A DNA stretch of 64,000 nucleotides. It comes from JBNRMR01 sp050942895 (lineage in GTDB: Bacteria > Bacillota > Clostridia > Christensenellales > UBA1750). The notes beneath the pieces were generated by a model. That model was given only the letters and a program-made list of their open reading frames with translations. It had not been told where the DNA came from and made no database searches. Both the position numbers and the translations under genes were made by a program. The DNA is taken from assembly GCA_050942895.1 (NCBI GenBank), contig JBMNOE010000010.1, positions 1 through 64,000 of the forward strand. The letters run 5' to 3'. Position 1 is the stretch's first letter, and the number at the start of each line of letters is the position of its first letter. This document shows positions 25,808-35,728 of this stretch, piece by piece.

Positions 25808-27001
25808 ATGCAGCCAAATATTTTGCTTGTAAGATACGGAGAAGTTTTTCTAAAAGGCCAGAACAGGCCCTATTTCATAAACAGCCTTGTGGCAAAGGTA
25901 AGACAGGCGGTAATGCCCATGGACGGCCGGGCCCATTTTGCCGACGGCAGGATTTATGTCCGCGCCGGCGATATCGATGACTGCGCCAAAAGGGTCAGCA
26001 AGGTGTTCGGCGTTCATTCCGTCAGCCCTGCCATCGAAACGGATAAGGAGATTTCCAGCATGGCCGCCGCCGCAATTTCACTGATGGAGGGCGCAAAGGG
26101 CAGCTTCAAGATACTGGCGCGCCGCTCCGATAAGACCTTCCCGATGCAGTCGCCCCAGTTGGCGGCTATAATCGGCGGTGAGGTGCTGAAGGCCTGCCCA
26201 CATCTGACGGTGGACGTTAAAAACCCTGACCATGTGGTGGAGGTTGAGGTCAGGGAGAGCGCATATGTTCACAAAGAAAAGCTGCTGGGCGCCGGCGGTA
26301 TGCCGATAGGCACCGGCGGGAAGGCTCTTTTGCTCATCTCCGGCGGTATCGACAGCCCTGTTTCCGGCTACATGATCGCCAAGAGGGGCGTCGCCTTGGA
26401 GACCATCCATTTCTTCAGCCACCCTTACACCAGCGAGCACGCAAAGCAGAAGGTCATCAGCCTGCTGTCGGTTCTGGCGGAATACTGCGGCAACATACGG
26501 ATGCACGTGGTGCCTTTCACTAAAATTCAAATGGACATATATGAAAAATGCCCCGAGGAGGAGCTGACGGTGATAATGCGCCGGTTTATGATGCGCATAT
26601 CCGAAAAGCTGGCGGGAAGGCTCAACTGCAAGGCGCTGATAACGGGGGAATCCGTGGGGCAGGTGGCCAGCCAGACGATGGACAGCCTTATCTGCACTGA
26701 CAGAAGCGTGAACATGCTGGTGCTAAGGCCCTTAGTCGGCTTTGACAAGTCGGAGATAGTGGACTATGCCCAAAAGATAGGCACATATGAAACGTCCATT
26801 TTGCCATATGAGGACTGCTGCACCGTCTTTACGCCCAAGCACCCCGTCACGAAACCCCGTCTGGACAGGATCGAGCGCTCGGAGGCTTTGCTGGATGTGG
26901 ACGGGCTGATCGAGGAGGCCATGGCGGGCATAGAGCTGATAAATATCGGCAGCGACGGGCCGATAACGGCCGACAGAAAAGGTGAGGAAGTTGAATCTTA
27001 A
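25808..27001 (+). CDS. thiI: tRNA 4-thiouridine synthase ThiI
   Basis: About 397 residues: ferredoxin-like and THUMP domains in the first 170 (LVRYGEVFLKGQNRPYF), then the adenylating PP-loop domain with LLISGGIDSPVSGYMIAKRG and a CCTVF motif. The C-terminal rhodanese domain of the E. coli enzyme is missing, as in most Bacillota, so sulfur comes from the dedicated desulfurase next door. The ATG at 25808 matches the family start; an earlier GTG at 25778 has no ribosome site. AAAGGAGA lies about 14 bases ahead, rather far. The end overlaps mrfA by 11 bases. Confidence 0.92.
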   Translation: MQPNILLVRYGEVFLKGQNRPYFINSLVAKVRQAVMPMDGRAHFADGRIYVRAGDIDDCAKRVSKVFGVHSVSPAIETDKEISSMAAAAISLMEGAKGSFKILARRSDKTFPMQSPQLAAIIGGEVLKACPHLTVDVKNPDHVVEVEVRESAYVHKEKLLGAGGMPIGTGGKALLLISGGIDSPVSGYMIAKRGVALETIHFFSHPYTSEHAKQKVISLLSVLAEYCGNIRMHVVPFTKIQMDIYEKCPEEELTVIMRRFMMRISEKLAGRLNCKALITGESVGQVASQTMDSLICTDRSVNMLVLRPLVGFDKSEIVDYAQKIGTYETSILPYEDCCTVFTPKHPVTKPRLDRIERSEALLDVDGLIEEAMAGIELINIGSDGPITADRKGEEVES

Positions 27002-29237
27002 AGGTTTTTTGGACAGCCTTCGTTATGATCGTTCCTTCATGGACAGCGTGACCTGCTGGGAGGTTTTGCCCCCGGGCAAGGGCAGCTATGCAGATTTCCC
27101 CGAAAGCATGTCGCCCATATTGCAGAAAATGCTGATCGGAAGGGGCATTGGCAGGCTGTACAGCCACCAGGCCCAGTCATTTGATGCGGCCTCTAAGGGG
27201 GAGAATGTCTGCGTCGTCACGCCCACGGCATCGGGGAAAACACATTGTTACAATCTTCCGGTGCTGCAAAGGGTAATCGACGACAGCGACAGCCGCGCCC
27301 TCTATCTTTTCCCCACGAAGGCCCTGGCGGCAGACCAGAACGCGGAGCTTAATGAAGTCATCGCCGCCATGAACAGGGATGTGAAGGCTTTCACATACGA
27401 CGGCGACACCGCCGCTTCCGCCAGAAAGGCCGTGAGGGAGGCGGGGCATATCGTCGTTACCAACCCGGACATGCTCCACAGCGGCATTTTGCCCAACCAT
27501 GTGAAATGGGTGAAGCTGTTTGAAAACCTTAAATATATCGTCATCGACGAGATACATTCATACAGGGGCGTTTTTGGCTCCAACCTCGCCTGCGTGATAA
27601 GGCGGCTTAAGCGCATCTGCGAGTTTTACGGCTCGAAGCCCCAGTTCATCTGCTGCTCGGCCACCATCAAAAACCCGGCGGAGCTGGCGGAGATGCTCAC
27701 CGGCGAAAGCTTTACCCTTGTGGACAAAAGCGGCGCGCCCACGGCGGAAAAGCATGTGATATTCTACAACCCGCCGGTGGTGAACCGCCAGCTTGGCATC
27801 AGAAAGAGCGCGCTGTCGGAGACTCGCAGGATCGCTGAAAGTTTGGTGGGCGAGGGGATACAGACAATTGTCTTTTCAAGGAGCAGGCTCTCGGTTGAGG
27901 TTTTGGTCACATACCTTAAACGGATGAAGAAGGACGCCCTGGGCAACGCGCCGGAGGTCCGCGGCTACAGAGGCGGCTACCTGCCGTCTTTGCGCAGGGA
28001 GATCGAGCGGGGGCTTCGCAGCGGCCAGATACAGGCTGTTGTTTCCACAAACGCCCTGGAGCTGGGCATCGACATCGGCTCTCTTGAGGCCTGCGTCATC
28101 TGCGGCTATCCTGGCACAATCGCCTCCACATGGCAGCAGGCGGGCAGGGCGGGCCGGCGGCAGGGGGAAAGCGCCATATTCATAGTGGCGGGTTCTTCGC
28201 CCTTGGATCAGTACATAATCAACCATCCGGATTATTTCTTCAGGCAGTCGCCGGAAAATGCGCTGATAAACCCGGAAAATATATATGTGCTTATGAGCCA
28301 TATCAAATGCGCGGCATATGAGCTGCCATTTAGGGACGGCGAGGATTTTGGCTCCATCGCCACAGAGGGAATGCTTGACTATCTTGAAGAAGAAAACATA
28401 GTGAAAAAAATCGGCGGGCGCTATCATTGGTCGTCGGAGGAATTCCCCGCCAGCGAAATTTCCCTTCGAAGCGCAAACGACGAGAATTTTTTGATAATCG
28501 ACATCAGCAACCCGAAGCATCATCTTGTCATCGGCGAGATGGACCGCTTCACAGTGCCGATGCTCTTGCATGAACAGGCCATATACATGCATGAGGGCAA
28601 GCAGTATCAGGTGGAAAAGCTGGATTTCCCCAACAAAAAGGCCTACATCAGGGCGGTGGATGTGGACTATTACACCGACGCGGACTTAAACGTGTCTTTG
28701 CGGGTGCTGGACAGCTTTGAGAGCAGCGAAAGCGGCAAGCTGCGGCTGCAAAGGGGCGTGGTGATGGTCACCAGCATAGTAACCATGTTCAAGAAGATGA
28801 AGCTGGACAGCCATGAGAACGTGGGCTTTGGCCAGGTGAACCTGCCCGAGCTTGAAATGCACACCAGCGCGGCCATGATCACCGTTCAGGAAGACATATT
28901 CGAAGGCATGAAGAAGGACGACGCACAAAGCGGTATGCTGGGCATAGCGACGGTGCTGAAGAACATCGCGCCCCTGAGCCTTATGTGCTCCACATACGAC
29001 ATCGCCTGCTCATACCATGTGCGGGACACCTTCACAGGCGCTCCCACGATATATGTCTATGACACCGTACCCGGGGGCATGGGCCTTTCAGACAAGATAT
29101 ACGAAACGGCGGGAGAACTGCTGCGAAGCTGTCTGGAAGCCATAGTGGAGTGCCGCTGCCAGAGCGGCTGCCCCTCCTGCGTGGGGCCATTGGGCGGCAA
29201 GGCCCACTCCCTTAAGATACTCAGAAGGCTTCTGTGA
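26991..29237 (+). CDS. mrfA: DNA repair helicase MrfA (YprA family, DUF1998)
   Basis: About 748 residues. A superfamily 2 helicase core with Walker A PTASGKT, DEIH box, SATIKNP, LELGIDIGSLEA and QAGRAGRRQGE, then the DUF1998 region with a four-cysteine cluster near the end (CRCQSGCPSC), as in Bacillus subtilis MrfA. That protein works with MrfB to excise mitomycin-type lesions and inter-strand crosslinks without UvrABC. TTG at 26991 follows GGTGAGG and lies inside the end of thiI; GTG at 26982 is a less likely start. The stop overlaps the mrfB start by one base. Confidence 0.9.
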   Translation: MNLKGFLDSLRYDRSFMDSVTCWEVLPPGKGSYADFPESMSPILQKMLIGRGIGRLYSHQAQSFDAASKGENVCVVTPTASGKTHCYNLPVLQRVIDDSDSRALYLFPTKALAADQNAELNEVIAAMNRDVKAFTYDGDTAASARKAVREAGHIVVTNPDMLHSGILPNHVKWVKLFENLKYIVIDEIHSYRGVFGSNLACVIRRLKRICEFYGSKPQFICCSATIKNPAELAEMLTGESFTLVDKSGAPTAEKHVIFYNPPVVNRQLGIRKSALSETRRIAESLVGEGIQTIVFSRSRLSVEVLVTYLKRMKKDALGNAPEVRGYRGGYLPSLRREIERGLRSGQIQAVVSTNALELGIDIGSLEACVICGYPGTIASTWQQAGRAGRRQGESAIFIVAGSSPLDQYIINHPDYFFRQSPENALINPENIYVLMSHIKCAAYELPFRDGEDFGSIATEGMLDYLEEENIVKKIGGRYHWSSEEFPASEISLRSANDENFLIIDISNPKHHLVIGEMDRFTVPMLLHEQAIYMHEGKQYQVEKLDFPNKKAYIRAVDVDYYTDADLNVSLRVLDSFESSESGKLRLQRGVVMVTSIVTMFKKMKLDSHENVGFGQVNLPELEMHTSAAMITVQEDIFEGMKKDDAQSGMLGIATVLKNIAPLSLMCSTYDIACSYHVRDTFTGAPTIYVYDTVPGGMGLSDKIYETAGELLRSCLEAIVECRCQSGCPSCVGPLGGKAHSLKILRRLL

Positions 29238-30337
29238 TGAGCAACCTCTATGCGCGGCTTAAGACCGCTTCGGCAAGGGCGAAAACTGCGGAGGAAAAAC
29301 CGCCGGAGAGAAAAAGCTGTGCCATGAGGCGGCTAAGCTTTGACCCTCCGGGGGAAGGCATCCTTTCGCAAAGGGATTTGGATATAATCTGCGCCATGGA
29401 GGGAATCGCCCCGCCGCCTATGGAGGACGTCGTCTTTTTGGATACGGAGACCACCGGCCTTGGAAGGGGCGCCGGCACCGTGGCTTTTTTGGTGGGAATA
29501 GGCTTGTTTTCAGGCGAAAGGTTTTGCTGCCGCCAGTTTTGGATGCGCGGCTACGACGAGGAGGAGGATTTGCTCCTTCGCATAAGCGAAATCATCGCGG
29601 GGAAGCTGGTCATTTCGTTTAACGGCAAGAGCTTCGACATACCGCTGCTGGAAGGCCGCTTCGTGATGAACAGGCTGCGCTTTCCTGCCATAGAAAGCGT
29701 GGATCTTCTGACCCACGCAAGGCGCATATACAGGCTCAGGCTAAAGCGTGTGCGGCTTTCCTATCTGGAGGAGATGATCCTGGGCGAGCCAAGGGTGGAT
29801 GATCTGCCCGGGGCGGAGGTTCCCGGCCGGTACTTTGACTTTCTAAAGACCGGCGACGAAGCTTTGCTGGATGAGGTCTTTCAGCATAACGCGCTGGATG
29901 TCTTTTCGATGGGGCGCATAATGCGGAAAATGGCGCAGGCATATGAGACGCCCCATGAACTTGCGCACGGCAAGGATATATTCAGCGTGGGCAAGGTCTA
30001 TGAAAAGCTGGGCAATAGCGAAAAGGCCGAGGCCTGCTACCGCCTTTCCAAAGAGGAATACCGCTTGCCGTCCATCTCGCGGCTATCGCTTCTGTACAAG
30101 CGCGGCAAGCGTTTTGATGAGGCGATGGCGGGCTTCATGGAGATCGCGGGCTTTGATGCCTCCGCCAATGTGGAGTTGGCGAAACACTATGAACACAGGC
30201 TGAAGGATTATCATTCGGCATTGGATCATACCGACAGGGCGATCGCCCTTGAGGAGAGGGAATATGAGCTGGAACTGCTCTTTGCCCGGCGCAAACGGCT
30301 GTTGATTAAAATAAACAAGAGCGAAGCAGATAAATAG
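29237..30337 (+). CDS. mrfB: MrfB-like 3'-5' exonuclease (RNase H-fold, YprB) with TPR tail
   Basis: 366 residues. The exonuclease domain begins at about 65 with FLDTETTGLGRG (acidic pair), continues with ISFNGKSFDIPLLEGRF, and ends with HNALDVFSM, the four acidic ligands expected of DEDD nucleases. The C-terminal third (about 230-350) holds tetratricopeptide-type helices (VGKVYEKLGNSEKAEACYRL). This matches the Bacillus mrfAB pair, in which MrfB is the metal-dependent nuclease partner of MrfA. The ATG overlaps the mrfA stop by one base (TGATGA), with AGAAGG upstream; coupled translation is expected. Confidence 0.88.
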   Translation: MSNLYARLKTASARAKTAEEKPPERKSCAMRRLSFDPPGEGILSQRDLDIICAMEGIAPPPMEDVVFLDTETTGLGRGAGTVAFLVGIGLFSGERFCCRQFWMRGYDEEEDLLLRISEIIAGKLVISFNGKSFDIPLLEGRFVMNRLRFPAIESVDLLTHARRIYRLRLKRVRLSYLEEMILGEPRVDDLPGAEVPGRYFDFLKTGDEALLDEVFQHNALDVFSMGRIMRKMAQAYETPHELAHGKDIFSVGKVYEKLGNSEKAEACYRLSKEEYRLPSISRLSLLYKRGKRFDEAMAGFMEIAGFDASANVELAKHYEHRLKDYHSALDHTDRAIALEEREYELELLFARRKRLLIKINKSEADK

Positions 30338-30365
30338 AAAAAGTGAATGGAAAGAGGCGTTAGAA

Positions 30366-31073
30366 TTGAGTTTTATGACCAAGATCAGGGGAAACATGGG
30401 CTGGCTTGCGCACGCAAGAGGGAACATCGAAGGCGCGGAAAAGCTTTACCGCAGCGCTATCGAAGGGGAGAGCACCGACGCTAAGGTTTATGCGGGGCTG
30501 ACGGGCATATGCGTTCGGCGGGGCGATTTTGACGAGGCCTATGAGATCATAATACAGGGCATTGAAAGAGCAAAGGTGGGGCCGAAGAACCGGCTGGCGA
30601 TAAAATCGCTCACCTCACAGTATGTGATAACCCTGTGGAAACTGGGCAGGCTTGAGGAAGCGATATCGGAGATGGAAAAGATCCACGAGGAAATGCCGTC
30701 GGCCAACTCCTACGGCACTCTAGGCTATCTTTACATCGAACAGGGCGATAAAATCGGCGATTATGAAAAGGCTCTTGAATTCAACCTGGGCGCGGTGGAT
30801 TACGCCGACGATGACGCCAATATTTTGGATAATCTGGCGCAGGTTTATTATCGTTTGGGAAGAATCGATGAGGCGGAGGAGTATTTCCGAAAGGCCCTTG
30901 AGGACAACCCGGAGCAGATGGACACAATATATTATCTTGCCAAGGTGCGCTTTGAAAAGGGCGACATAGCCGAAGCAAAAACTCTTATAGAAAAAGTGCT
31001 GGCAAGGGATATCTCCAAAACAGCCACAATATCCCGGGAGATGGTGGAGGATCTGGCGGAGAAGATCGGCTGA
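30366..31073 (+). CDS. TPR-repeat protein
   Basis: 235 residues made almost wholly of tetratricopeptide helices, such as GWLAHARGNIEGAEKLYRSA, NLAQVYYRLGRIDEAEEYF and IYYLAKVRFEKGDIAEAK. No signal peptide or extra domain, so it is a cytosolic scaffold. The TTG at 30366 is chosen because GAGG lies exactly 8 bases ahead; the ATG three codons later would be too far. It follows mrfB by 28 bases. The partner is unknown. Confidence 0.75.
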   Translation: MSFMTKIRGNMGWLAHARGNIEGAEKLYRSAIEGESTDAKVYAGLTGICVRRGDFDEAYEIIIQGIERAKVGPKNRLAIKSLTSQYVITLWKLGRLEEAISEMEKIHEEMPSANSYGTLGYLYIEQGDKIGDYEKALEFNLGAVDYADDDANILDNLAQVYYRLGRIDEAEEYFRKALEDNPEQMDTIYYLAKVRFEKGDIAEAKTLIEKVLARDISKTATISREMVEDLAEKIG

Positions 31074-31098
31074 CGCGGATGCGGAGAGGGACGGCGCT

Positions 31099-31662
31099 AT
31101 GGGCGATATATATGAGAAATATTACTGGCAGAATCACAAAGTCAGGCTCAGGGCTATGCGGCCGGAGGACGACGACCCGCAAAGGTGCTTTATCGAGGAT
31201 TTGGACTCCCAGGCTTGGGCCATGTGCCATGAGGAAATGGTTTTGCCGGCAGTGAAAAAAGAGGTTCAGACAAGCGATTCCAAAGCCCTGATGAATGAAA
31301 AAGCCCCCGCCTTCTCGATCGAAAACCTCGATGGCGATTATGTGGGCCACATTCATTTTAATTACATCAATGAAAGGCATGGCACCTTTTCCATCGGTTT
31401 GATTATCTGGCGGGAGCATCGCGGCAAGGGCTATGGAAAGGCGGCCATGGAAATCCTGCTGGACTATGCGTTTAAGCAAAGGCGGCTGAACAAGTTCAAC
31501 GGTTACTGTCTGGACGAAAATACCGCATCGGCCAATATGATGCTGTCGCTGGGCTGCCGCCAGGAAGGAACGGTAAAGGAAGAAGTTTTCATGGACGGAA
31601 GATATCATGACAGGCTCCTGTTCGGTTTGACAGCAGGAGAATATGGCAGGCGAATGAAATGA
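31099..31662 (+). CDS. GNAT-family N-acetyltransferase
   Basis: 187 residues. The acetyl-CoA loop is HRGKGYGKAAMEILLDYAF, with a preceding beta strand GTFSIGLIIW and the C-terminal ENTASANMMLSLGCRQEGTVKEEVF typical of RimJ/RimL-like GNATs that act on N-termini or small amines. Substrate unknown. GAGAGGGA precedes the ATG by 8 bases. Its stop overlaps the next start (ATGA). Confidence 0.85.
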   Translation: MGDIYEKYYWQNHKVRLRAMRPEDDDPQRCFIEDLDSQAWAMCHEEMVLPAVKKEVQTSDSKALMNEKAPAFSIENLDGDYVGHIHFNYINERHGTFSIGLIIWREHRGKGYGKAAMEILLDYAFKQRRLNKFNGYCLDENTASANMMLSLGCRQEGTVKEEVFMDGRYHDRLLFGLTAGEYGRRMK

Positions 31663-32162
31663 AAGATAGTAAAATGGGCGGTATCAGGATTGTTGAGTTT
31701 CCCAAATGCAAGATGGCCGCTTCAGGGTACTGCAAGATGGAGGACGGCCCTTTTGAGGAGGGCGGGAAATTGAAGCGCTTTGAAAACTGGTGGAGCGAGT
31801 ATGATAAAACTCGGGCGGACCGGTGGTTCATGAGGGATTTCATGATGTATGAACGGGGCGAAAAAGCGCTCATATGGTATTACGCCTTGCCTGAAAACAG
31901 CGATATATATTGCGAATACGAGATTATTGACTTTGAGGGTGGCCTATACGCCTGCGATGTAGCGGTGTTGGATGACTATGACGACGAGCAAAGGGTCTAT
32001 GGCGCGATCAAGGAATGGATAAAGAGCAGCGAAGTATTCGAGATGGACGAAAGGCCGGGGCATTATGACTTGTCCCATGGAATAACGCCGGAATATGCCG
32101 CAAAGGCGATGGGGCATATGCAGCTTGAAATCTATGTGCCAATAAAGCTGCGGTCCGTATGA
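31659..32162 (+). CDS. GyrI-like small-molecule-binding protein
   Basis: 167 residues with the repeated beta-alpha-beta-beta outline of the GyrI/AraC effector-binding domain: RIVEFPKCKMAASGY at the start, WYYALPENSDIYCEYEIIDFEGGLYA mid-way, and LEIYVPIKLRSV as the closing strand. There is no DNA-binding domain, so it is a free-standing ligand binder, perhaps in stress or drug response. It overlaps the acetyltransferase gene by 4 bases and so is translated with it. Confidence 0.75.
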   Translation: MKDSKMGGIRIVEFPKCKMAASGYCKMEDGPFEEGGKLKRFENWWSEYDKTRADRWFMRDFMMYERGEKALIWYYALPENSDIYCEYEIIDFEGGLYACDVAVLDDYDDEQRVYGAIKEWIKSSEVFEMDERPGHYDLSHGITPEYAAKAMGHMQLEIYVPIKLRSV

Positions 32163-32325
32163 AAAGGGCGGGGGTTTTCCCTGCTCTTTCTAATTGCTTG
32201 CGGCTTTGGGATGTGTTGAAGGTTTGGTTGAAACAGGGTTGCGGATAGTCAAATAATGTTCGACTTTATCCCTAAAACATGGTATCATAAAGGCGCAGAA
32301 AACAATTTCACAGGAGGATCAACCG

Positions 32326-35300
32326 ATGCTGTACCCCAAAAACGCCCAGACCGGCCTAAGCGCAGAGCTGTTTGAAAAGCCCACCAGCGAATATCGCGGC
32401 GCGCCCTTTTGGGCCTGGAACTGCAAGCTGACTAAAGAGAAGATATTTGACCAGATCAACATGATGAAAACCATGGGAATGGGAGGCTATCATGTCCACG
32501 TGCGCACAGGCATGGCCACGGAATACCTTTCCGACGAGTTCATGGCCTTCGTGGAATACGCCCTTGAAACCGGGCGTGAGCGGGAAATGCTCACCTGGCT
32601 TTACGACGAGGACCGCTGGCCCTCCGGCACTGCGGGTGGTAAAGTCACCAAGGCGAACCCGGAGTTTGCCGCACACTATCTGACGTTTTCGCCTCAACCC
32701 CATGATCCGGATGTAGTCCCCGGGGCGGGCATCAGCTCAGTGCCGATGGTGCAAAAGGAAGCGGAGCAGATCGGACGCTATGATGTGAAGCTGGACGGCG
32801 AGGGTAATCTTGAAAGCTATTGCCTGCTGAATGAGGGGGATGAGCCAAAGGGAGATATCTGGTATGCCTGGGTGTGCAAGGCGGCGCCGGACCCATGGTT
32901 CAACAATCAGCCCTATGTGGACACGCTGAACCCTAAAGCCATCGAGTCGTTCGCTAAAATCACATATGATCGCTATGCCCAAAGCTTTAAGAAGGATTTC
33001 GGCGGCGCCATTCCAGCCATTTTCACCGACGAGCCCAACTTCACAAGGAAGTCCACATTGGGGTTTGCCCACGAAAAAAAGCCCGTCTTTTTGCCTTGGA
33101 CGCCGGGAATAGATGAAAAATTTGAGGAAAGATATGGGCAGAGCCTGCTAAAGGGCTTGCCGGAGCTGTTCTGGAATCTTCCGGAGGGGAAGATATCCAC
33201 AGTGCGCTATAATTTCCATGACCATGTAGCAGAGATGTTCACATCCGCATTTTGCGATACATTGGGCGATTGGTGCGAGGAAAACGGCATTATGCTGACA
33301 GGCCATGTCCTTGCAGAGCCGACTTTGGCCAGCCAGACCGGCTCTATCAGCGAGGCCATGCGCTGCTACCGTTCATTCCAGCTTCCCGGGATTGATATGC
33401 TATGCGACCGCCATGAATACAACACCGCCAAGCAGACCCAGTCCGCCGCCCGCCAGCAGGGAGCGCCGGGGGTCATGTCAGAGCTTTACGGCGTCACCGG
33501 CTGGGACTATGAACTGCGCGGCCACAAATTGCAGGGGGACTGGCAGGCCGCTTTGGGAGTTACCGTACGGGTGCCCCATCTGACATGGATGTCGATGAAG
33601 GGGGAGGCCAAGAGGGATTATCCCGCCTGCATTGGCTATCAGTCCCCATGGTATGATCAATACGCCCTGGTGGAGGACCATTTCGCCCGGGTGAACACAG
33701 CCATGGCCCGGGGCAAGGCCAGCGTCAAGGTGGCGGTCATTCACCCGATAGAGAGCTACTGGCTCCACTGGGGGCCATCTGAACAGACCGAGGCCATCCG
33801 CAGCCAGATGGAGGAGCATTTTGCGTCCCTTACGGAGACACTGCTTTTCGGCGCCATCGATTTCGACTTCATCTGTGAATCGCGCCTGCCCCAGCTCTGC
33901 GAAAAGGGAGGCAGCCCTCTTAAAGTCGGTGAGATGAGCTATGATGCGGTGATAGTCCCCGCATGCCAGACTCTTAGGAAAACCACACTTGAGCGCCTGA
34001 ATTCCTTCCGCGATGAGGGCGGCAGCTTGATCTTCCTGGGCCAGTGCCCCTCTTTGGTGAATGCGGTGCCATCCGGTGAAGTTATGCCGCTGTATGAAAA
34101 ATCCCAGCAGGTAAGCTTCGATGCCGCTTCCGTGCTTTCGGCTTTGGAGCCGTTCCGGTTCATCGACATCCGCAAGGAAGATGGCGCGCGGACAGATAAT
34201 ATTATTTACCAGCTTCGTGAAGATAATGAATGCAAATGGCTGTTCATCGCCATCGGCAAGAACCCCGGCTGCTTTGATGTGGACGAGGATGCCCAGCATC
34301 TGCGCTTCACATTAGGCGGCGAATACGCCCTTACGGTCTACGATACACAGACAGGAAAGACATATCCCCTTAAGGCGGAGTATGAAAACGGCCGGACAAT
34401 TTTCAGCAAGATGTGGTACATGGGCGACAGCCTGCTTTTGAAGCTGGAAAATGGCAAGTCCACTGCTGGAGAAAGCGCCGATGTGTATGTACCTGCCACA
34501 GAGCCCTTGCTGTTCCTTGGCAAAGTTCCGGTGACATTGCACGAGCCCAACGCGCTGCTTCTGGACATGGCCGAGTTTGCCTTCGACGACGAGCCGTATA
34601 TGCCCATGGAGGAGCTTCTGCGCGCCGACAACTACTGCCGCGACCGCCTGAATATCCCCAGAAGAAAGAAGCATGTGACTCAGCCATATCTGATACCCGA
34701 GCAGAAGGCCACCCACAGCATATCGCTCCGGTTCACGATCAACAGCGAAATCGATGTATTAAAGCCTCAGCTTGCCGGCGAGGATATGGCTGATATGGAG
34801 ATATCGCTGAACGGCAAAGAGGTTTCCACCGATTATGTGGGCTGGTATGTGGATAAGGACATAAACACAATCGACCTGCCGCCGATTAAGACGGGCGAGA
34901 ACATACTTGAGATAAAGTCACCCATAGGCGAAAGAACGAACCTTGAATGGTTCTATCTGCTGGGCGATTTCGGCGTGCGGGTGGACGGCGCCGTCAAGAC
35001 CGTTATAAAGCCCGTGAGGGAGCTGGCTTTCGGCAGCTATGTACATCAGGGCCTGCCCTTTTACACCGGCAATCTCACATATCACGTTGACTTTGAACTG
35101 GAAGCCGAGGGAAGCGCGAAGCTGCGCGTTCCTGCCTATAGGGGCGCATTGGTGCAGGCCAGCGTGGACGGCAAGGCGGCAGGGCCGATTATCTGCTCGC
35201 CATATATTATTGATATCGGCCGGCTTTCCCCCGGGAAGCACAGGGCTGACCTGCTGCTCTACGGCACCCGGCAGAACGGCTTTGCCCAGCTCCATCATGA

Positions 35301-35418
35301 ACATGGCATCTATTTCTACCAGAGCCCCGATTCCTGGCGCTCCACAGGGGATCTTTGGCGCTATGACTATCAGCTTAAGCCTGCGGGCATCATGAAAAGC
35401 CCTGAGATATACGGGTAA
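32326..35418 (+). CDS. Large cytosolic glycoside hydrolase, rhamnosidase (GH106)-related
   Basis: 1,030 residues without a signal peptide, so the substrate must be imported oligosaccharide. The first half has a TIM-barrel style core: RGAPFWAWNCKLTKEKIF, LTWLYDEDRWPSGTAGG, AIFTDEPNF with a likely catalytic acidic pair, and TGHVLAEPTLASQTGS. After about 700 come beta-sandwich carbohydrate-binding modules (SISLRFTINSEIDVLKPQLA, GNLTYHVDFELE). The outline is that of GH106-like alpha-L-rhamnosidase relatives; the assignment to a numbered family is tentative. CAGGAGGAT lies ahead of the ATG. It is a lone gene, about 160 bases after the previous one. Confidence 0.65.
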   Translation: MLYPKNAQTGLSAELFEKPTSEYRGAPFWAWNCKLTKEKIFDQINMMKTMGMGGYHVHVRTGMATEYLSDEFMAFVEYALETGREREMLTWLYDEDRWPSGTAGGKVTKANPEFAAHYLTFSPQPHDPDVVPGAGISSVPMVQKEAEQIGRYDVKLDGEGNLESYCLLNEGDEPKGDIWYAWVCKAAPDPWFNNQPYVDTLNPKAIESFAKITYDRYAQSFKKDFGGAIPAIFTDEPNFTRKSTLGFAHEKKPVFLPWTPGIDEKFEERYGQSLLKGLPELFWNLPEGKISTVRYNFHDHVAEMFTSAFCDTLGDWCEENGIMLTGHVLAEPTLASQTGSISEAMRCYRSFQLPGIDMLCDRHEYNTAKQTQSAARQQGAPGVMSELYGVTGWDYELRGHKLQGDWQAALGVTVRVPHLTWMSMKGEAKRDYPACIGYQSPWYDQYALVEDHFARVNTAMARGKASVKVAVIHPIESYWLHWGPSEQTEAIRSQMEEHFASLTETLLFGAIDFDFICESRLPQLCEKGGSPLKVGEMSYDAVIVPACQTLRKTTLERLNSFRDEGGSLIFLGQCPSLVNAVPSGEVMPLYEKSQQVSFDAASVLSALEPFRFIDIRKEDGARTDNIIYQLREDNECKWLFIAIGKNPGCFDVDEDAQHLRFTLGGEYALTVYDTQTGKTYPLKAEYENGRTIFSKMWYMGDSLLLKLENGKSTAGESADVYVPATEPLLFLGKVPVTLHEPNALLLDMAEFAFDDEPYMPMEELLRADNYCRDRLNIPRRKKHVTQPYLIPEQKATHSISLRFTINSEIDVLKPQLAGEDMADMEISLNGKEVSTDYVGWYVDKDINTIDLPPIKTGENILEIKSPIGERTNLEWFYLLGDFGVRVDGAVKTVIKPVRELAFGSYVHQGLPFYTGNLTYHVDFELEAEGSAKLRVPAYRGALVQASVDGKAAGPIICSPYIIDIGRLSPGKHRADLLLYGTRQNGFAQLHHEHGIYFYQSPDSWRSTGDLWRYDYQLKPAGIMKSPEIYG

Positions 35419-35685
35419 GGCAGGGGAGATGCTGTGGGGCTTTGCCCCACGCCCCACAAGGGATAAGCCCCTTGACCCCATAGAAAAGGGGATGCTGCGC
35501 TGCTTCGCACCAGACCCCGCAAGGATTTCTCTCTCGACCTTTGCCGCGGTATTAAAGTTTTGGTCAGGCTTTTTCAAAAGCTTGCGGGGTTTGGGGCTTT
35601 GCGCCATTATGAAGGTTTCAAAAGGAAGTATTCCTTTGGCGAAAGCTCGAGGGCAGATCCCCGACGTAGTCCAACAAAAAACCAA
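35419..35685 (+). repeat. Family A repeats, two copies and a degenerate tail
   Basis: A full copy (TGGGGC-loop-GCCCCA, then ACAAGGGATAAGCCCCTTGAC) at about 35433-35477, a second degenerate copy at about 35486-35536, then the recurrent tail with GCTTTTTCAAAAGC and a further G/C-rich stretch. This fills the 310-base gap between two convergent genes together with the rho terminator. Similar tails occur at about 62000 and 63770. Confidence 0.65.
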
Positions 35686-35714
35686 TCAAAAAGACGGGCG
35701 TTGCCCGTCTTTTG
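35686..35714 (-). terminator. Terminator of rho
   Basis: AAAAGACGGGC and GCCCGTCTTTT pair around a 3-base loop, 14 bases past the rho stop; on the minus strand a U-run of five follows. Confidence 0.85.
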
Positions 35715-35728
35715 TTTATCGTAGAAGA

